Below are positions 15,189 to 23,185 of a stretch of DNA of 45,511 nucleotides, one piece after another. This DNA is from Prevotella sp. CAG:1185 (GTDB lineage Bacteria; Bacteroidota; Bacteroidia; Bacteroidales; Bacteroidaceae). The translations under genes and the position numbers were made by a program. The notes beneath the pieces are model-generated. The model was not told where the DNA came from. It saw only the letters and a program-made list of their open reading frames with translations, and did no database searches. Location of the stretch: assembly GCA_000436695.1 (NCBI GenBank), contig HF992611.1, positions 1 through 45,511 on the forward strand, read 5' to 3'. Each line of letters opens with the position of its first letter. The first letter of the stretch is position 1.

Positions 15189-17387
15189 TTACTTAAGATA
15201 ATCCTCAAAATATTGTGTTATTCGCTCATGCAGGTGCACGCTTTGGTGTCCCATCATGTTGTGTCCTTCACCGGGATATACAAAGAAGTCGGGCTGTGTG
15301 CCTGCTTCAATGCAAGCCTTGAGGAATGAAATGGCGTGTTGCGGAACAACGGTCGGGTCATCTGTACCTATTATTATCTGCAGCTTGCCTTTCAGGTTCT
15401 TTGCCTTGTTTATCAGGCTTGTCTCTGCATATCCTTCAGGATTAGCCTGCGGAGTGTCCATATAGCGTTCACCATACATCACCTCATACCATTTCCAGTC
15501 GATGACAGGACCTCCGGCAACACCTACCTTGAACACGTCGGGATAGGTGGTCATGAGCGATGTTGTCATAAATCCGCCGAAGCTCCAGCCGTGAACGCCG
15601 AGTCGGGTGGTGTCAACGTATGCAAGGCTCTTCAGATATTCAACGCCTTTTATCTGGTCTTTCATCTCTTCAACACCGAGATGACGGAATGTAGCCTGCT
15701 CGAAGTCACGTCCGCGGTCGCATGATCCTCTGTTGTCGAGGATAAAGAGCAGATAGCCCTTTTGAGCCATGTATGTTTCCCATCCGCGGCTTGCGTAGTG
15801 CCAGCGTGCCTCTACGTTGCGTATGCCCGGGCCTCCGTATACATATACTATAGTAGGATATTTTTTGTTCGGGTCGAAATTCACCGGTTTAACCATTCTG
15901 TAATACAAGTCGGTTGTACCGTCGGCAGCTTTGATTGTTCCGCAAGAATATTCAGGCACGTTGTATCCCTTCCATGGGTCGGCAGCAGTAAAATAGTTTA
16001 CGTTCTTGGCGTTCTCAGTGCTTATGATGTTTATCTTACGTGGAACGTCAGGCTCGCTGTAGTTGTCGTATATATATTTTCCTGTGCCTGACAGAATTAT
16101 GTCACAATGGCCTCCTGCGCCGCGTGTAGTTGCATGGAATCCTTTTCCGTTGTCAAGAAGAGTACGCTTGCCGGTCTCGATGTTAACCATGTAAAGGTTG
16201 TTTTGTATCGGGCTGCATTCTGTTGAAAGAATGATCGCGCTTTTCTTCGACTTGTTGAATCCTACGAGGTCGAGTACAATCCACTTTCCGCTTGTAATCT
16301 GCTTTAGCTGTTCGCCTTTTGTGTTGAACAGATACAGATGGTTGTAACCGTCTTTCTCGCTCTGCAGTATAAACTTGCTGTCGTCCCATGGCAGGAATGT
16401 TATCGGTGTCATAGGATGAACATATTTGTCGTTGTGCTCCTTGTATAGAGTCTCCAGCTTGTTGCCGGTTGTAGCGTCATAGCTTACCAGCTGCATGTCG
16501 GTCTGGTCGCGGTTAAGTTCAATCATATACACCTTCTTGCAGTCGGGGCTCCATGCTATGTTGGTGAAATAGCGGTCGGTCGGGTCTCCGGCTTTCAGGT
16601 ATATTGTCTTTCCTGTCTTAAGGTTATATACGCCCACCGTTACCTTATGGCTCGTTTCGCCTGCCATAGGATATTTTATTGGAGTCTCGGTAGCAATGCG
16701 TGTGTCGATGTTTACTAACGGATAGTCGGCAACCATGCTCTGATCCATGCGATAGAAAGCCAGACTTTGTCCGTCGGGACTCCAGAATGTGCCTTTGTAA
16801 ATACCGAATTCATCGCGGTGTACGCTCTGTCCGTAAACTATCTCCCTGCTTCCGTCGGTTGTCAGCTGTGTTGTCTTGCCTTCACCATTGGTGACAAACA
16901 GGTTGTCGTCTTTTACAAAAGCCACGGCCTTAGACGCTGCGTTCCATTCTGCGAAGTTTTCTCCTTCACAGTTCTGACGCCACACCACCTTCTTTGACTT
17001 AAAGTCGATGAGCATACGATCTTTCTTGCCTGTGATAAGTACAAGCGACTTGTTGGGATAGGGGAATGACGCATAGAATAAGTGACGAATCTTTGTACTG
17101 TCGTCGGTTCCTGCCCATTTGTTGATGTCGTCAACCGTGAACATCACTGTCTCCTTGCCGTTCTGCTTGTTTACCAAGCTGCATTCGTCAGTATTTCTTC
17201 TCACGAGTTGGTCACCCCACCATGTCAGATACCTGTTCTTGGGCACCATGTTGTGGTAATTGTTACCGCCGAAGTTAAGGTCTTCGAGGGTAAACTGTTT
17301 TTGGGCATTTACAGCTGTTGTAGTTATCATCATAAGTAATGAAAATAAACCCAATTTGGCTAAAGCCGCAATATTATTGTGTTTCAT
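15189..17387 (-). CDS. Exported DPP-IV-like S9 prolyl peptidase
   Basis: This 732-residue serine peptidase has an N-terminal beta-propeller and a C-terminal alpha/beta-hydrolase domain, as in dipeptidyl peptidase IV, which removes Xaa-Pro dipeptides. The catalytic triad is visible: Ser in GWSFGG (about 602), Asp in GTDDPTVV (about 677) and His in PGEGHNMM (about 709). A signal peptide (residues 1-28, ending TTTAVNAQ) places it in the periplasm. Propeller features include FTVDDINKWAG and DIILSGTGKYIYDNYSEPD. The frame also opens at a TTG two codons upstream, but the ATG at 17387 gives a normal signal peptide and lies 2 nt after the stop of the methyltransferase gene, indicating co-translation. 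Confidence 0.93.
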   Translation of the reverse strand: MKHNNIAALAKLGLFSLLMMITTTAVNAQKQFTLEDLNFGGNNYHNMVPKNRYLTWWGDQLVRRNTDECSLVNKQNGKETVMFTVDDINKWAGTDDSTKIRHLFYASFPYPNKSLVLITGKKDRMLIDFKSKKVVWRQNCEGENFAEWNAASKAVAFVKDDNLFVTNGEGKTTQLTTDGSREIVYGQSVHRDEFGIYKGTFWSPDGQSLAFYRMDQSMVADYPLVNIDTRIATETPIKYPMAGETSHKVTVGVYNLKTGKTIYLKAGDPTDRYFTNIAWSPDCKKVYMIELNRDQTDMQLVSYDATTGNKLETLYKEHNDKYVHPMTPITFLPWDDSKFILQSEKDGYNHLYLFNTKGEQLKQITSGKWIVLDLVGFNKSKKSAIILSTECSPIQNNLYMVNIETGKRTLLDNGKGFHATTRGAGGHCDIILSGTGKYIYDNYSEPDVPRKINIISTENAKNVNYFTAADPWKGYNVPEYSCGTIKAADGTTDLYYRMVKPVNFDPNKKYPTIVYVYGGPGIRNVEARWHYASRGWETYMAQKGYLLFILDNRGSCDRGRDFEQATFRHLGVEEMKDQIKGVEYLKSLAYVDTTRLGVHGWSFGGFMTTSLMTTYPDVFKVGVAGGPVIDWKWYEVMYGERYMDTPQANPEGYAETSLINKAKNLKGKLQIIIGTDDPTVVPQHAISFLKACIEAGTQPDFFVYPGEGHNMMGHQSVHLHERITQYFEDYLK

Positions 17388-17389
17388 AC

Positions 17390-18886
17390 TCAAAACGTTT
17401 TACGGTTGTCGCGTTTGCCTTTGTTGTCTTTAAATCCTTTTCCGCCTTTACGTCCGCCTCTGTCGCCGTTGTCGTCGAAGTTGCGGCCCTTGCGTTTGTC
17501 GTAGTCAAACTCCTTATGGTCGTCAAAGTCTCTGCGCTCGCGTCCCGGTCTTCTGCGTTCACGCCCGCCGTCGTTGCTGTCTTTGAACGAAATCTTATGG
17601 AATTTGAATGTACGGATGTCGCCTTCCTCGTTGTCCTCTTCCTCTGTAATACGTTTCTTGAATTCGCGGTTCTTCTTGAAACGGTGCTTGTCGGCCATGG
17701 CACGTTTCTCTTCTTCAGTCTTGAGGATATTGCCTTCGCTTCTGAAGTCTTTCAGTTTGCCGTCGAATATCTGATATTTACGGAATTCACATTCAAGCGA
17801 ACCGTTGTAAAGAGGAATCTTTATTGATGGTTTCAGGCCGATCTGGTCGAAACACTCCTCACGATAGCTAAGCACCCATGCGTCGTTCTCTTTAAACTGA
17901 TGTTTCAGAACATCGCCTATTGTGCGGTAAGTGCCGAGCAGGTCAGGTGTTGAAATCCTTTCGCCGTATGGCGGATTTGTCACCATGATAGCCTTTTCTG
18001 CGGGCTGTTTAAAATTCTTTATGTCAGCCTGTTCAATAGTTATGCATTTTGTCATGCCGGCAGCCTTAACATTTAGACGTGCTTTTGTAACGGCAGCAAG
18101 GTCGATGTCATAGCCATATATGTGGTGAGTGAATTCGCGCTCATTAGAGTCGTCATTGTATATTCTGTCAAACAGGTCGCGGTCAAAGTCGGGCCATTTC
18201 TCAAAGGCATATTCTTTTCTGAACAGTCCCGGTGCCATGTTCTGTGCTATCAGGGCAGCCTCTATTGGCAGTGTTCCTGATCCGCACATCGGGTCGATAA
18301 AGTCGGTTTCGCCTCTCCAGCCTGTCATAAGAATCATTCCGGCTGCAAGCACTTCATTCAACGGAGCTTCAACCGACTCCTGTCTGTATCCTCTTCTGTG
18401 AAGACTTTCGCCACTCGAATCGAGCGACAGTGTGCACTGGTCTTCAGCGATGTGCATGTTCAGACGGATGTCCGGATTGGCAACTGAAATGTTTGGACGT
18501 TTTCCAAATTTTTCACGGAACTGGTCAACTATGGCATCCTTAACCTTGTAAGACACAAATTTTGAGTGTCTGAATTCTTCAGAGAACACCACAGAATCAA
18601 CAGCAAAGCTCTTTTTCAGGTCGAGATACTGTGTCCAGTCTATTTTCTTTATTTCGTCGTACACTTTGTCGGCAGTATCAGCCTTGAAGTGTGCAATGGG
18701 TTTTAATATTCTTATAGCCGTATGCAACTGAAAGTTAGCACGATACATCATTTCTTTGTCACCGGTGAACGACACCATGCGTCGTCCTGTCTGCACATTG
18801 TTAGCTCCAAGCTCTGTCAGCTCTTGTGCCAAAACGGGCTCCAGACCCATGAATGTTTTGGCGATGAGTTCAAATTCTTGTTCCAT
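17390..18886 (-). CDS. THUMP-domain 23S rRNA N2-guanine methyltransferase (RlmL-like)
   Basis: 498 residues. The N-terminal region (about 1-165) is a THUMP RNA-binding domain. It is followed by a Rossmann methyltransferase domain with the SAM motif DPMCGSGT (199-206) and the catalytic NPPY (304-307) typical of N2-guanine methylation, as in RlmL, which modifies 23S rRNA. The E. coli enzyme is fused to a second methyltransferase, RlmK. That half is absent here, as in most Bacteroidetes. After about residue 385 comes an unusual basic, low-complexity tail rich in Arg, Lys, Asp, Gly and Phe, with RGG-like pieces such as GDRGGRKGGKG. Such tails in bacteria often assist RNA binding. The gene ends 2 nt before the peptidase ATG. 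Confidence 0.9.
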   Translation of the reverse strand: MEQEFELIAKTFMGLEPVLAQELTELGANNVQTGRRMVSFTGDKEMMYRANFQLHTAIRILKPIAHFKADTADKVYDEIKKIDWTQYLDLKKSFAVDSVVFSEEFRHSKFVSYKVKDAIVDQFREKFGKRPNISVANPDIRLNMHIAEDQCTLSLDSSGESLHRRGYRQESVEAPLNEVLAAGMILMTGWRGETDFIDPMCGSGTLPIEAALIAQNMAPGLFRKEYAFEKWPDFDRDLFDRIYNDDSNEREFTHHIYGYDIDLAAVTKARLNVKAAGMTKCITIEQADIKNFKQPAEKAIMVTNPPYGERISTPDLLGTYRTIGDVLKHQFKENDAWVLSYREECFDQIGLKPSIKIPLYNGSLECEFRKYQIFDGKLKDFRSEGNILKTEEEKRAMADKHRFKKNREFKKRITEEEDNEEGDIRTFKFHKISFKDSNDGGRERRRPGRERRDFDDHKEFDYDKRKGRNFDDNGDRGGRKGGKGFKDNKGKRDNRKTF

Positions 18887-18929
18887 TATAAAGGTTTTTC
18901 TTTGTTATTTTGCGAGTGGTTTTATTGGA

Positions 18930-19832
18930 TTAATTTGATTTCTTGTATTTCTTTGTCTGCGGCTCCATGTCTTCTGTTATCCAGATGTTTGCACCAACTA
19001 TACATCCTTTGCCTATAGTAACACGTCCGAGTATGGTGGCGTTTGAATAAACGATGACATTGTCTTCAAGGATAGGATGCCGCGGAATTCCTTTGATAGG
19101 GTTGCCGTTGTCGTCTAACGGAAAACTCTTTGCGCCTAGCGTTACGCCCTGATACAGTTTGACGTTGTTTCCGATAATGCAGGTGGCTCCTATCACAACG
19201 CCAGTGCCGTGGTCGATGGTGAAGTGATGTCCTATCTGTGCTGCCGGGTGAATGTCGATGCCGGTTTCTGAATGTGCCATCTCTGTAATTATTCTCGGTA
19301 TTAGGGGTACGCCAAGTTTCACAAGTTCATGAGCTATTCTATAGTTCACCAATGCCTTTATCACGGGATAGCATGATATTATTTCGCCACGGCTTTCAGC
19401 TGCAGGGTCGCCATTGTAGGCCGCTTCAACGTCTGTCGCCAATATTGCTCTTATCTCCGGCAGCCGTTCAATAAGTTTTGTTGCCAACTCGTCGGCTTTA
19501 TTTTTGTAATGCGTCAGAAAGTCTGTTGCCGAATCGTAGCTTTGAGTATCTACAAAGCATAATCCGGCGGCAATCTGGTCTGACATCAGTTTATGAAGTC
19601 GCTCGATGTTAACTCCGATATGGTATTTGATGGTTCTGACATTTATCGTTGACTTACCATAATAACCCGGAAAAAGTATAGAACGTGAGAGTTCTATAAT
19701 TTCTTTAAGAGCTTTTCCTGAAGGGAGCGGGTCGCCGTCCCTATGCTGATGGAACAATTCTTTTAACGATTCCGGCTGTGACAGCCGTTCGACTGTCGTG
19801 GTAAGAATCTTCGTTAAATTATCAGTGCTCAT
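18930..19832 (-). CDS. cysE: Serine O-acetyltransferase
   Basis: SAT transfers an acetyl group from acetyl-CoA to serine, the first step of cysteine synthesis. The C-terminal third is a left-handed beta-helix with hexapeptide repeats (DIHPAAQIGHHF, TIDHGTGVVIG, ATCIIGNNVK, LYQGVTLGAKS). The catalytic His lies in DHGTG. The helical N-terminal half is long, as in the EpsC/plant-like branch. The frame extends to a TTG at 19889, but a consensus promoter (19859-19890) covers those codons and would start transcription downstream of them. The ATG at 19832 is therefore the start, giving 300 residues. It lies 44 nt before the methyltransferase gene and leads the unit ending at purD. Confidence 0.92.
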   Translation of the reverse strand: MSTDNLTKILTTTVERLSQPESLKELFHQHRDGDPLPSGKALKEIIELSRSILFPGYYGKSTINVRTIKYHIGVNIERLHKLMSDQIAAGLCFVDTQSYDSATDFLTHYKNKADELATKLIERLPEIRAILATDVEAAYNGDPAAESRGEIISCYPVIKALVNYRIAHELVKLGVPLIPRIITEMAHSETGIDIHPAAQIGHHFTIDHGTGVVIGATCIIGNNVKLYQGVTLGAKSFPLDDNGNPIKGIPRHPILEDNVIVYSNATILGRVTIGKGCIVGANIWITEDMEPQTKKYKKSN

Positions 19833-19858
19833 GTAATTTACATTATCAATAATTTCTG

Positions 19859-19890
19859 CAAAATTAATTGATTTATTATTAAAAGCCAAA
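19859..19890 (-). promoter_or_regulatory. Promoter of cysE unit
   Basis: On the minus strand TTTG (19887-19890), 20 nt, then TAATTTTG (19859-19866). The -33 element coincides with the TTG codon that opens the longer frame, so this site decides the gene start. Confidence 0.75.
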
Positions 19891-20081
19891 TTTTTTTTAC
19901 TTTTATTCCGTTTAGGTTTTTCTAAGTTGTCGAATGTCGCTGTTTATCGGACTTTCGCAGGTGTAATGTTATGTTTCTCCGTATGTGTTTTTTCGTGCGT
20001 TTTGTATTGTCCGCCATTGCCGTAGGGCATAATTAGTGTGCTGCAATGTTTTTCGTATTGTAAAAAAACATACAGATTTGT

Positions 20082-20112
20082 TTTGTTCTGCTCATAACTT
20101 GCATTATCTTTG
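20082..20112 (+). promoter_or_regulatory. Promoter of the ArsG-like gene
   Basis: TTTG (20082-20085), 19 nt, then TATCTTTG (20105-20112), a full consensus match. The leader of about 90 nt before the ATG at 20208 can form a small hairpin (CGGCA/TGCCG). Confidence 0.75.
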
Positions 20113-20207
20113 CATCTCAAAAAATGATGGCGTCGGCATAGTGTGGCATGTTGCCGTATGATAGTCAGGCGCAGTTTTTATTCTCGTTTTATTGTTTTTT
20201 AGGTGAT

Positions 20208-20906
20208 ATGGATTGGATACACGGCATAATTGAGCATACGCAATTTCCTTTATTGACGGCATTTCTATTGGGCCTTATCGTGGCTCTTCATCCGTGTCCG
20301 TTGGCAACTAACATAGCTGCCATCGGATATATAGCGCGTGACATGGCCGATCGGCGCCGCGTTTTCCTTAACGGGCTGTTCTACACCTTCGGGCGCATGT
20401 TGGCCTATTCATTGCTTGGCGCAGTTCTTATCATAGTTCTCCGTAATGGCGTTGACATGCTTTCGCTTGGCAACTGGTTCAGCGAGTGGGGCGAGCGTCT
20501 GCTGGCTCCTGTGCTTATTGTCATCGGACTGTATTTCATATTGGGCCATTTGATTCATAAGCACGAACATTGTCCCGACGTGCATTCGCGTGGTTGCCGT
20601 TTTCATGGTGCCGGCGGAAGCATGGCTTTGGGTGTGCTACTGGCCCTGTCGTTCTGTCCAGAGAGTGCCGTGGTATATTTTGGCATGCTCATGCCTCTGT
20701 CTGTTGAGTCTCACGGCGGTTTCATGCTGCCAGTAGTATTCTCTCTGGCTACTGCCATTCCTACAGTACTCATGGCGTGGGGCGTTGCTTATGGCCTGTC
20801 AGGGCTGTCTGCTATGAAAGAGCGCATGCATGTGCTTCAGCGCTGGGTAAGCATTGTCGTAGGCATAATGTTTGTCGGTGCCGGCTTGTTCTGCATGTTT
20901 TTCTGA
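20208..20906 (+). CDS. ArsG-like/CcdA-type membrane transporter
   Basis: 232 residues with six hydrophobic segments in two similar halves. Each half carries a Cys-Pro motif in a membrane helix: HPCPLATNIAAIG in the first and SFCPESAVVYFGM in the second. This matches the Bacteroidetes ArsG group (annotated elsewhere as aminobenzylarsenical efflux permeases) within the CcdA/DsbD-like superfamily, which moves electrons or thiol-linked cargo across the inner membrane. Between the halves is a loop rich in His and Cys (HLIHKHEHCPDVHSRGCRFH), suggesting metal binding. The frame is open upstream to 20148, but the Met at 20208 starts a normal membrane protein. No other arsenic genes are near, so substrate is uncertain. 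Confidence 0.8.
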   Translation: MDWIHGIIEHTQFPLLTAFLLGLIVALHPCPLATNIAAIGYIARDMADRRRVFLNGLFYTFGRMLAYSLLGAVLIIVLRNGVDMLSLGNWFSEWGERLLAPVLIVIGLYFILGHLIHKHEHCPDVHSRGCRFHGAGGSMALGVLLALSFCPESAVVYFGMLMPLSVESHGGFMLPVVFSLATAIPTVLMAWGVAYGLSGLSAMKERMHVLQRWVSIVVGIMFVGAGLFCMFF

Positions 20907-20934
20907 TGCGTTCTTGTCCGGTTGCTTATGTGCG

Positions 20935-21591
20935 TCAGTGTTTATGCTGATTGTCAAAACTGATGTTTACATATTCAAAGCCCATGGCCTTTAGCATCTG
21001 TTTAAATTGTCTTTGGGCATTTTCCCGTGCGTTTTCAATGTTTTCTTTTGTAAGACATCTCGCTTTCATCTTAACGTAGGCACGTTTATACATTTCGGCC
21101 CTGTCTTTGTCGCTCCATGATCCCGACTCGAAGAACGATTTTGTGCGGGCTTCGTCAATGAAGTTTTCGTCTAGCAGTTTGATGTCCGGCAGCGTTATGT
21201 TTAGCGTGTCGTTGTCGGCTTTAATCCAGTCGTTCCTTGTTTCACGCATGTCAAAGCCAAGTCGCAGTGTGCCGTAATATATGCGTATCAGTTCATCGTC
21301 CTTGAAGAAACCTTTTCTTACGGTGTCGACCATTTCTTCGTCTTCAATCGACAGAAACTCCCATTCGCCTATTTCTTTCATCGCCAGCACCTGTGTCGGT
21401 GTTATGTCTATCTTGTCGTTTACATAAACAGAAGTCTTGTTGTCCTTGCAGGCTCTTACAAGATATGCCGACGCTATTATGGCAACGAGAATGACTATGA
21501 AGATTATCGAGAGTTTCAGTCTTCCAATCATTTTCCACAGACTTGTCCATCTGCTCTTCTTGCGGCGGTAGTTATTGTTGAATTCTTCCAT
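20935..21591 (-). CDS. DUF4230 membrane-anchored protein
   Basis: 218 residues. A short basic N-terminus (NNNYRRKKSR) and one membrane helix (about residues 29-45, ending SAYLVRACK) are followed by a DUF4230 domain: strand-rich, then a helical C-terminus with ENAQRQFKQMLKAMGF, which is characteristic of the family. The domain likely faces the periplasm. The function of the family is unknown. The frame opens with TTG at 21612, but the ATG at 21591 is preferred. It overlaps the preceding lipoprotein gene, also DUF4230-like, by 20 nt, so the pair is co-translated and probably works together. It ends 28 nt from the convergent ArsG-like gene. Confidence 0.75.
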   Translation of the reverse strand: MEEFNNNYRRKKSRWTSLWKMIGRLKLSIIFIVILVAIIASAYLVRACKDNKTSVYVNDKIDITPTQVLAMKEIGEWEFLSIEDEEMVDTVRKGFFKDDELIRIYYGTLRLGFDMRETRNDWIKADNDTLNITLPDIKLLDENFIDEARTKSFFESGSWSDKDRAEMYKRAYVKMKARCLTKENIENARENAQRQFKQMLKAMGFEYVNISFDNQHKH

Positions 21592-22255
21592 TTTCGATAG
21601 TGTTATTGTCAAGAATCATCGGCAGGTCGCTGTCGGTGAATTTCTTTCTGAACGTTATGGTTATGTTTTCCTCCTTGTATCCCATCTTGGTTATCATGGG
21701 TATCAGGGCGTGCGCGGCACTCTCCTTGGCCATGTCGAGTATTCCCAACCGTGGTATGCTGCTTATTATTGCGGCGCGTCCCTGTTTCTCATAGTTTGCC
21801 ATCTCGGCGTCGCTGAAGTTTGACCTCATAAGCGACACGTGCTTCTTTATCTCGTTGTGGTCAATGCGGCTGCTGGTAAGTTCCACCTTAGGGTCTGGCA
21901 GAATTATCTCTATTTTGTCGCCGCTGCGCTTAACGTTCTTTTCTGAGAAGTTGCCGAAGTCGATATACGCTTTCAGCGTTGCGTCTATCGGTATGGCAAT
22001 CTTTCTTGTTGTGAGCGGCACCGAGAAATCGAATTTCTGCTGCAGGAACGAGCCTTTCAGTTTCACCTGGTCGTCGTGGGTTACAATCTTGTGAACCTGA
22101 TATTCTGCCGTGTACAGCTTGGCGCATTTCTTTATCTGCATCACCATAACCGGTATGGTGTCTATCTTTTCGGCCTGTTTCTCTTCCGTTTTCCTGCCTG
22201 AGCATGCCGAAAGCATCATTGCCGCGAGTGCGATATATAATATTATTGTTTTCAT
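21572..22255 (-). CDS. DUF4230 lipoprotein
   Basis: 227 residues with a lipoprotein signal peptide (lipobox LSAC, Cys18), so it is probably anchored in the outer or inner membrane. The rest resembles DUF4230: an N-terminal strand region with EYQVHKIVTHDDQVKLKG, then IEIILPDPKVELTSSRID, then a helical end with a ESAAHALIPMITKMGY segment aligning with the ENAQRQFKQMLKAMGF region of its neighbour. The two neighbours look like paralogues from a tandem duplication, one a lipoprotein and one a single-span membrane protein. A -7 element TAACTTTG lies just upstream on the minus strand at about 22265-22272, with a poor -33 element. Confidence 0.75.
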   Translation of the reverse strand: MKTIILYIALAAMMLSACSGRKTEEKQAEKIDTIPVMVMQIKKCAKLYTAEYQVHKIVTHDDQVKLKGSFLQQKFDFSVPLTTRKIAIPIDATLKAYIDFGNFSEKNVKRSGDKIEIILPDPKVELTSSRIDHNEIKKHVSLMRSNFSDAEMANYEKQGRAAIISSIPRLGILDMAKESAAHALIPMITKMGYKEENITITFRKKFTDSDLPMILDNNTIENGRIQQ

Positions 22256-22410
22256 ACTTGATTACAAAGTTAAATAAAAAAGTTATAATTATGCTGTCAA
22301 GAGCCTTTAATTTTTTTATTTTGTTATATTTATTTGCCATATAAGTATGTGTATTTTACTCATGTGTGTTACATTTGTATCAAAAATAAGGCTCGTTTAG
22401 TTGTTTTTAT

Positions 22411-22441
22411 TTTGTTCTTCATTCTATTTACATTATCTTTG
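22411..22441 (+). promoter_or_regulatory. Promoter of the 22467 lipoprotein gene
   Basis: TTTG (22411-22414), 19 nt, then TATCTTTG (22434-22441). A start near 22448 leaves a leader of about 20 nt. It is divergent from the DUF4230 pair. Confidence 0.75.
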
Positions 22442-22466
22442 CATGCATAAATTTTAAAATACTGAA

Positions 22467-23036
22467 ATGAAATTAACGCACACATTGATTTTTATGGCGC
22501 TTATTTCAGTTGCTGCTGTATCCTGCAGTGATAAAAAGCAGACAGGCAACATAATAGCCCATAAACCCGTTAAGAAGGCTCCTTCGGCCCCCGTTAAAAT
22601 GCAGAATTCTGATTTTGAAGATGCAGTGAGCTGGATAGGAAGTTCATATAAAGTTAAGATTAACCGAAAGTCTGATCCCGGTTTGTCGATGATTGTCGAC
22701 GACAGTGGCAATAAATATTATGACAACGTTATAGAGGTTAGCGTTATCCGTCCCGACGGAACAGAGTTCTTTAAGCGTAAGTTCACTAAGTCGGATTTTT
22801 CTTCGTATGTTGATGATGATTATGCCAAGAAGAGCGCATTGCTCGGTATTGTACTCGAAAAGGTCGAGGGCGACAACCTTAAGTTTGCGGCCAGCGTGGG
22901 CGCTCCCGATGTGCTCAGCGACGACTATGTGCCGCTCATCATAACTGTTTCGCGCACCGGAAATGTAAGCATACAGAAGGACAACCGCCTAGACTCTAAC
23001 AACGATCAGCCCGATGAAGAAGACGAGGGCGTATAA
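22467..23036 (+). CDS. Lipoprotein, probably DUF4738
   Basis: 189 residues with a lipoprotein signal peptide (lipobox AVSC, Cys20). The mature protein begins with a Lys/Pro-rich linker (about 30-45). A compact domain follows, with strands such as YYDNVIEVSVIRPDGTEFFKRKF and a conserved-looking VGAPDVLSDDYVPLIITVSRTG, which I associate with the Bacteroidetes DUF4738 family, with moderate confidence. The C-terminus is strongly acidic (NNDQPDEEDEGV). No enzymatic motif is visible. It stands alone between its own promoter and the four-unit repeat array that separates it from the convergent AraC gene. Confidence 0.7.
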   Translation: MKLTHTLIFMALISVAAVSCSDKKQTGNIIAHKPVKKAPSAPVKMQNSDFEDAVSWIGSSYKVKINRKSDPGLSMIVDDSGNKYYDNVIEVSVIRPDGTEFFKRKFTKSDFSSYVDDDYAKKSALLGIVLEKVEGDNLKFAASVGAPDVLSDDYVPLIITVSRTGNVSIQKDNRLDSNNDQPDEEDEGV

Positions 23037-23069
23037 ACTTGTGTAAAATACTGATATTCAATATGTTGT

Positions 23070-23157
23070 AAAAGGCCATCTTTTAGATTGTAAAAGGTGG
23101 CCTTTTATATGCTGAAAGCATACCTTTTAGGCGCTAAAAGGCATGCTTTTGCATTTT
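23070..23157. repeat. Four-unit ~22-nt repeat array, copy 1
   Basis: Four consecutive units of 22, 23, 21 and 22 nt, total 88: AAAAGGCCATCTTTTAGATT and so on. Each has an A-rich start, a central GGCC- or GCATGC-like core and CTTTT. The near-palindromic AAAAGGTGGCCTTTT unit can form a hairpin. It lies between convergent genes. Related 88-nt arrays occur at 30979-31066 and 43251-43339. Confidence 0.7.
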
Positions 23158-23185
23158 TGATAAATACGGTTATATGTATTGCTGT

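Noticed and set aside
23070..23157. Could the 22-nt arrays be short CRISPR arrays?
   Set aside because: Units abut with no unique spacers, the whole unit is degenerate, and no cas genes are present.
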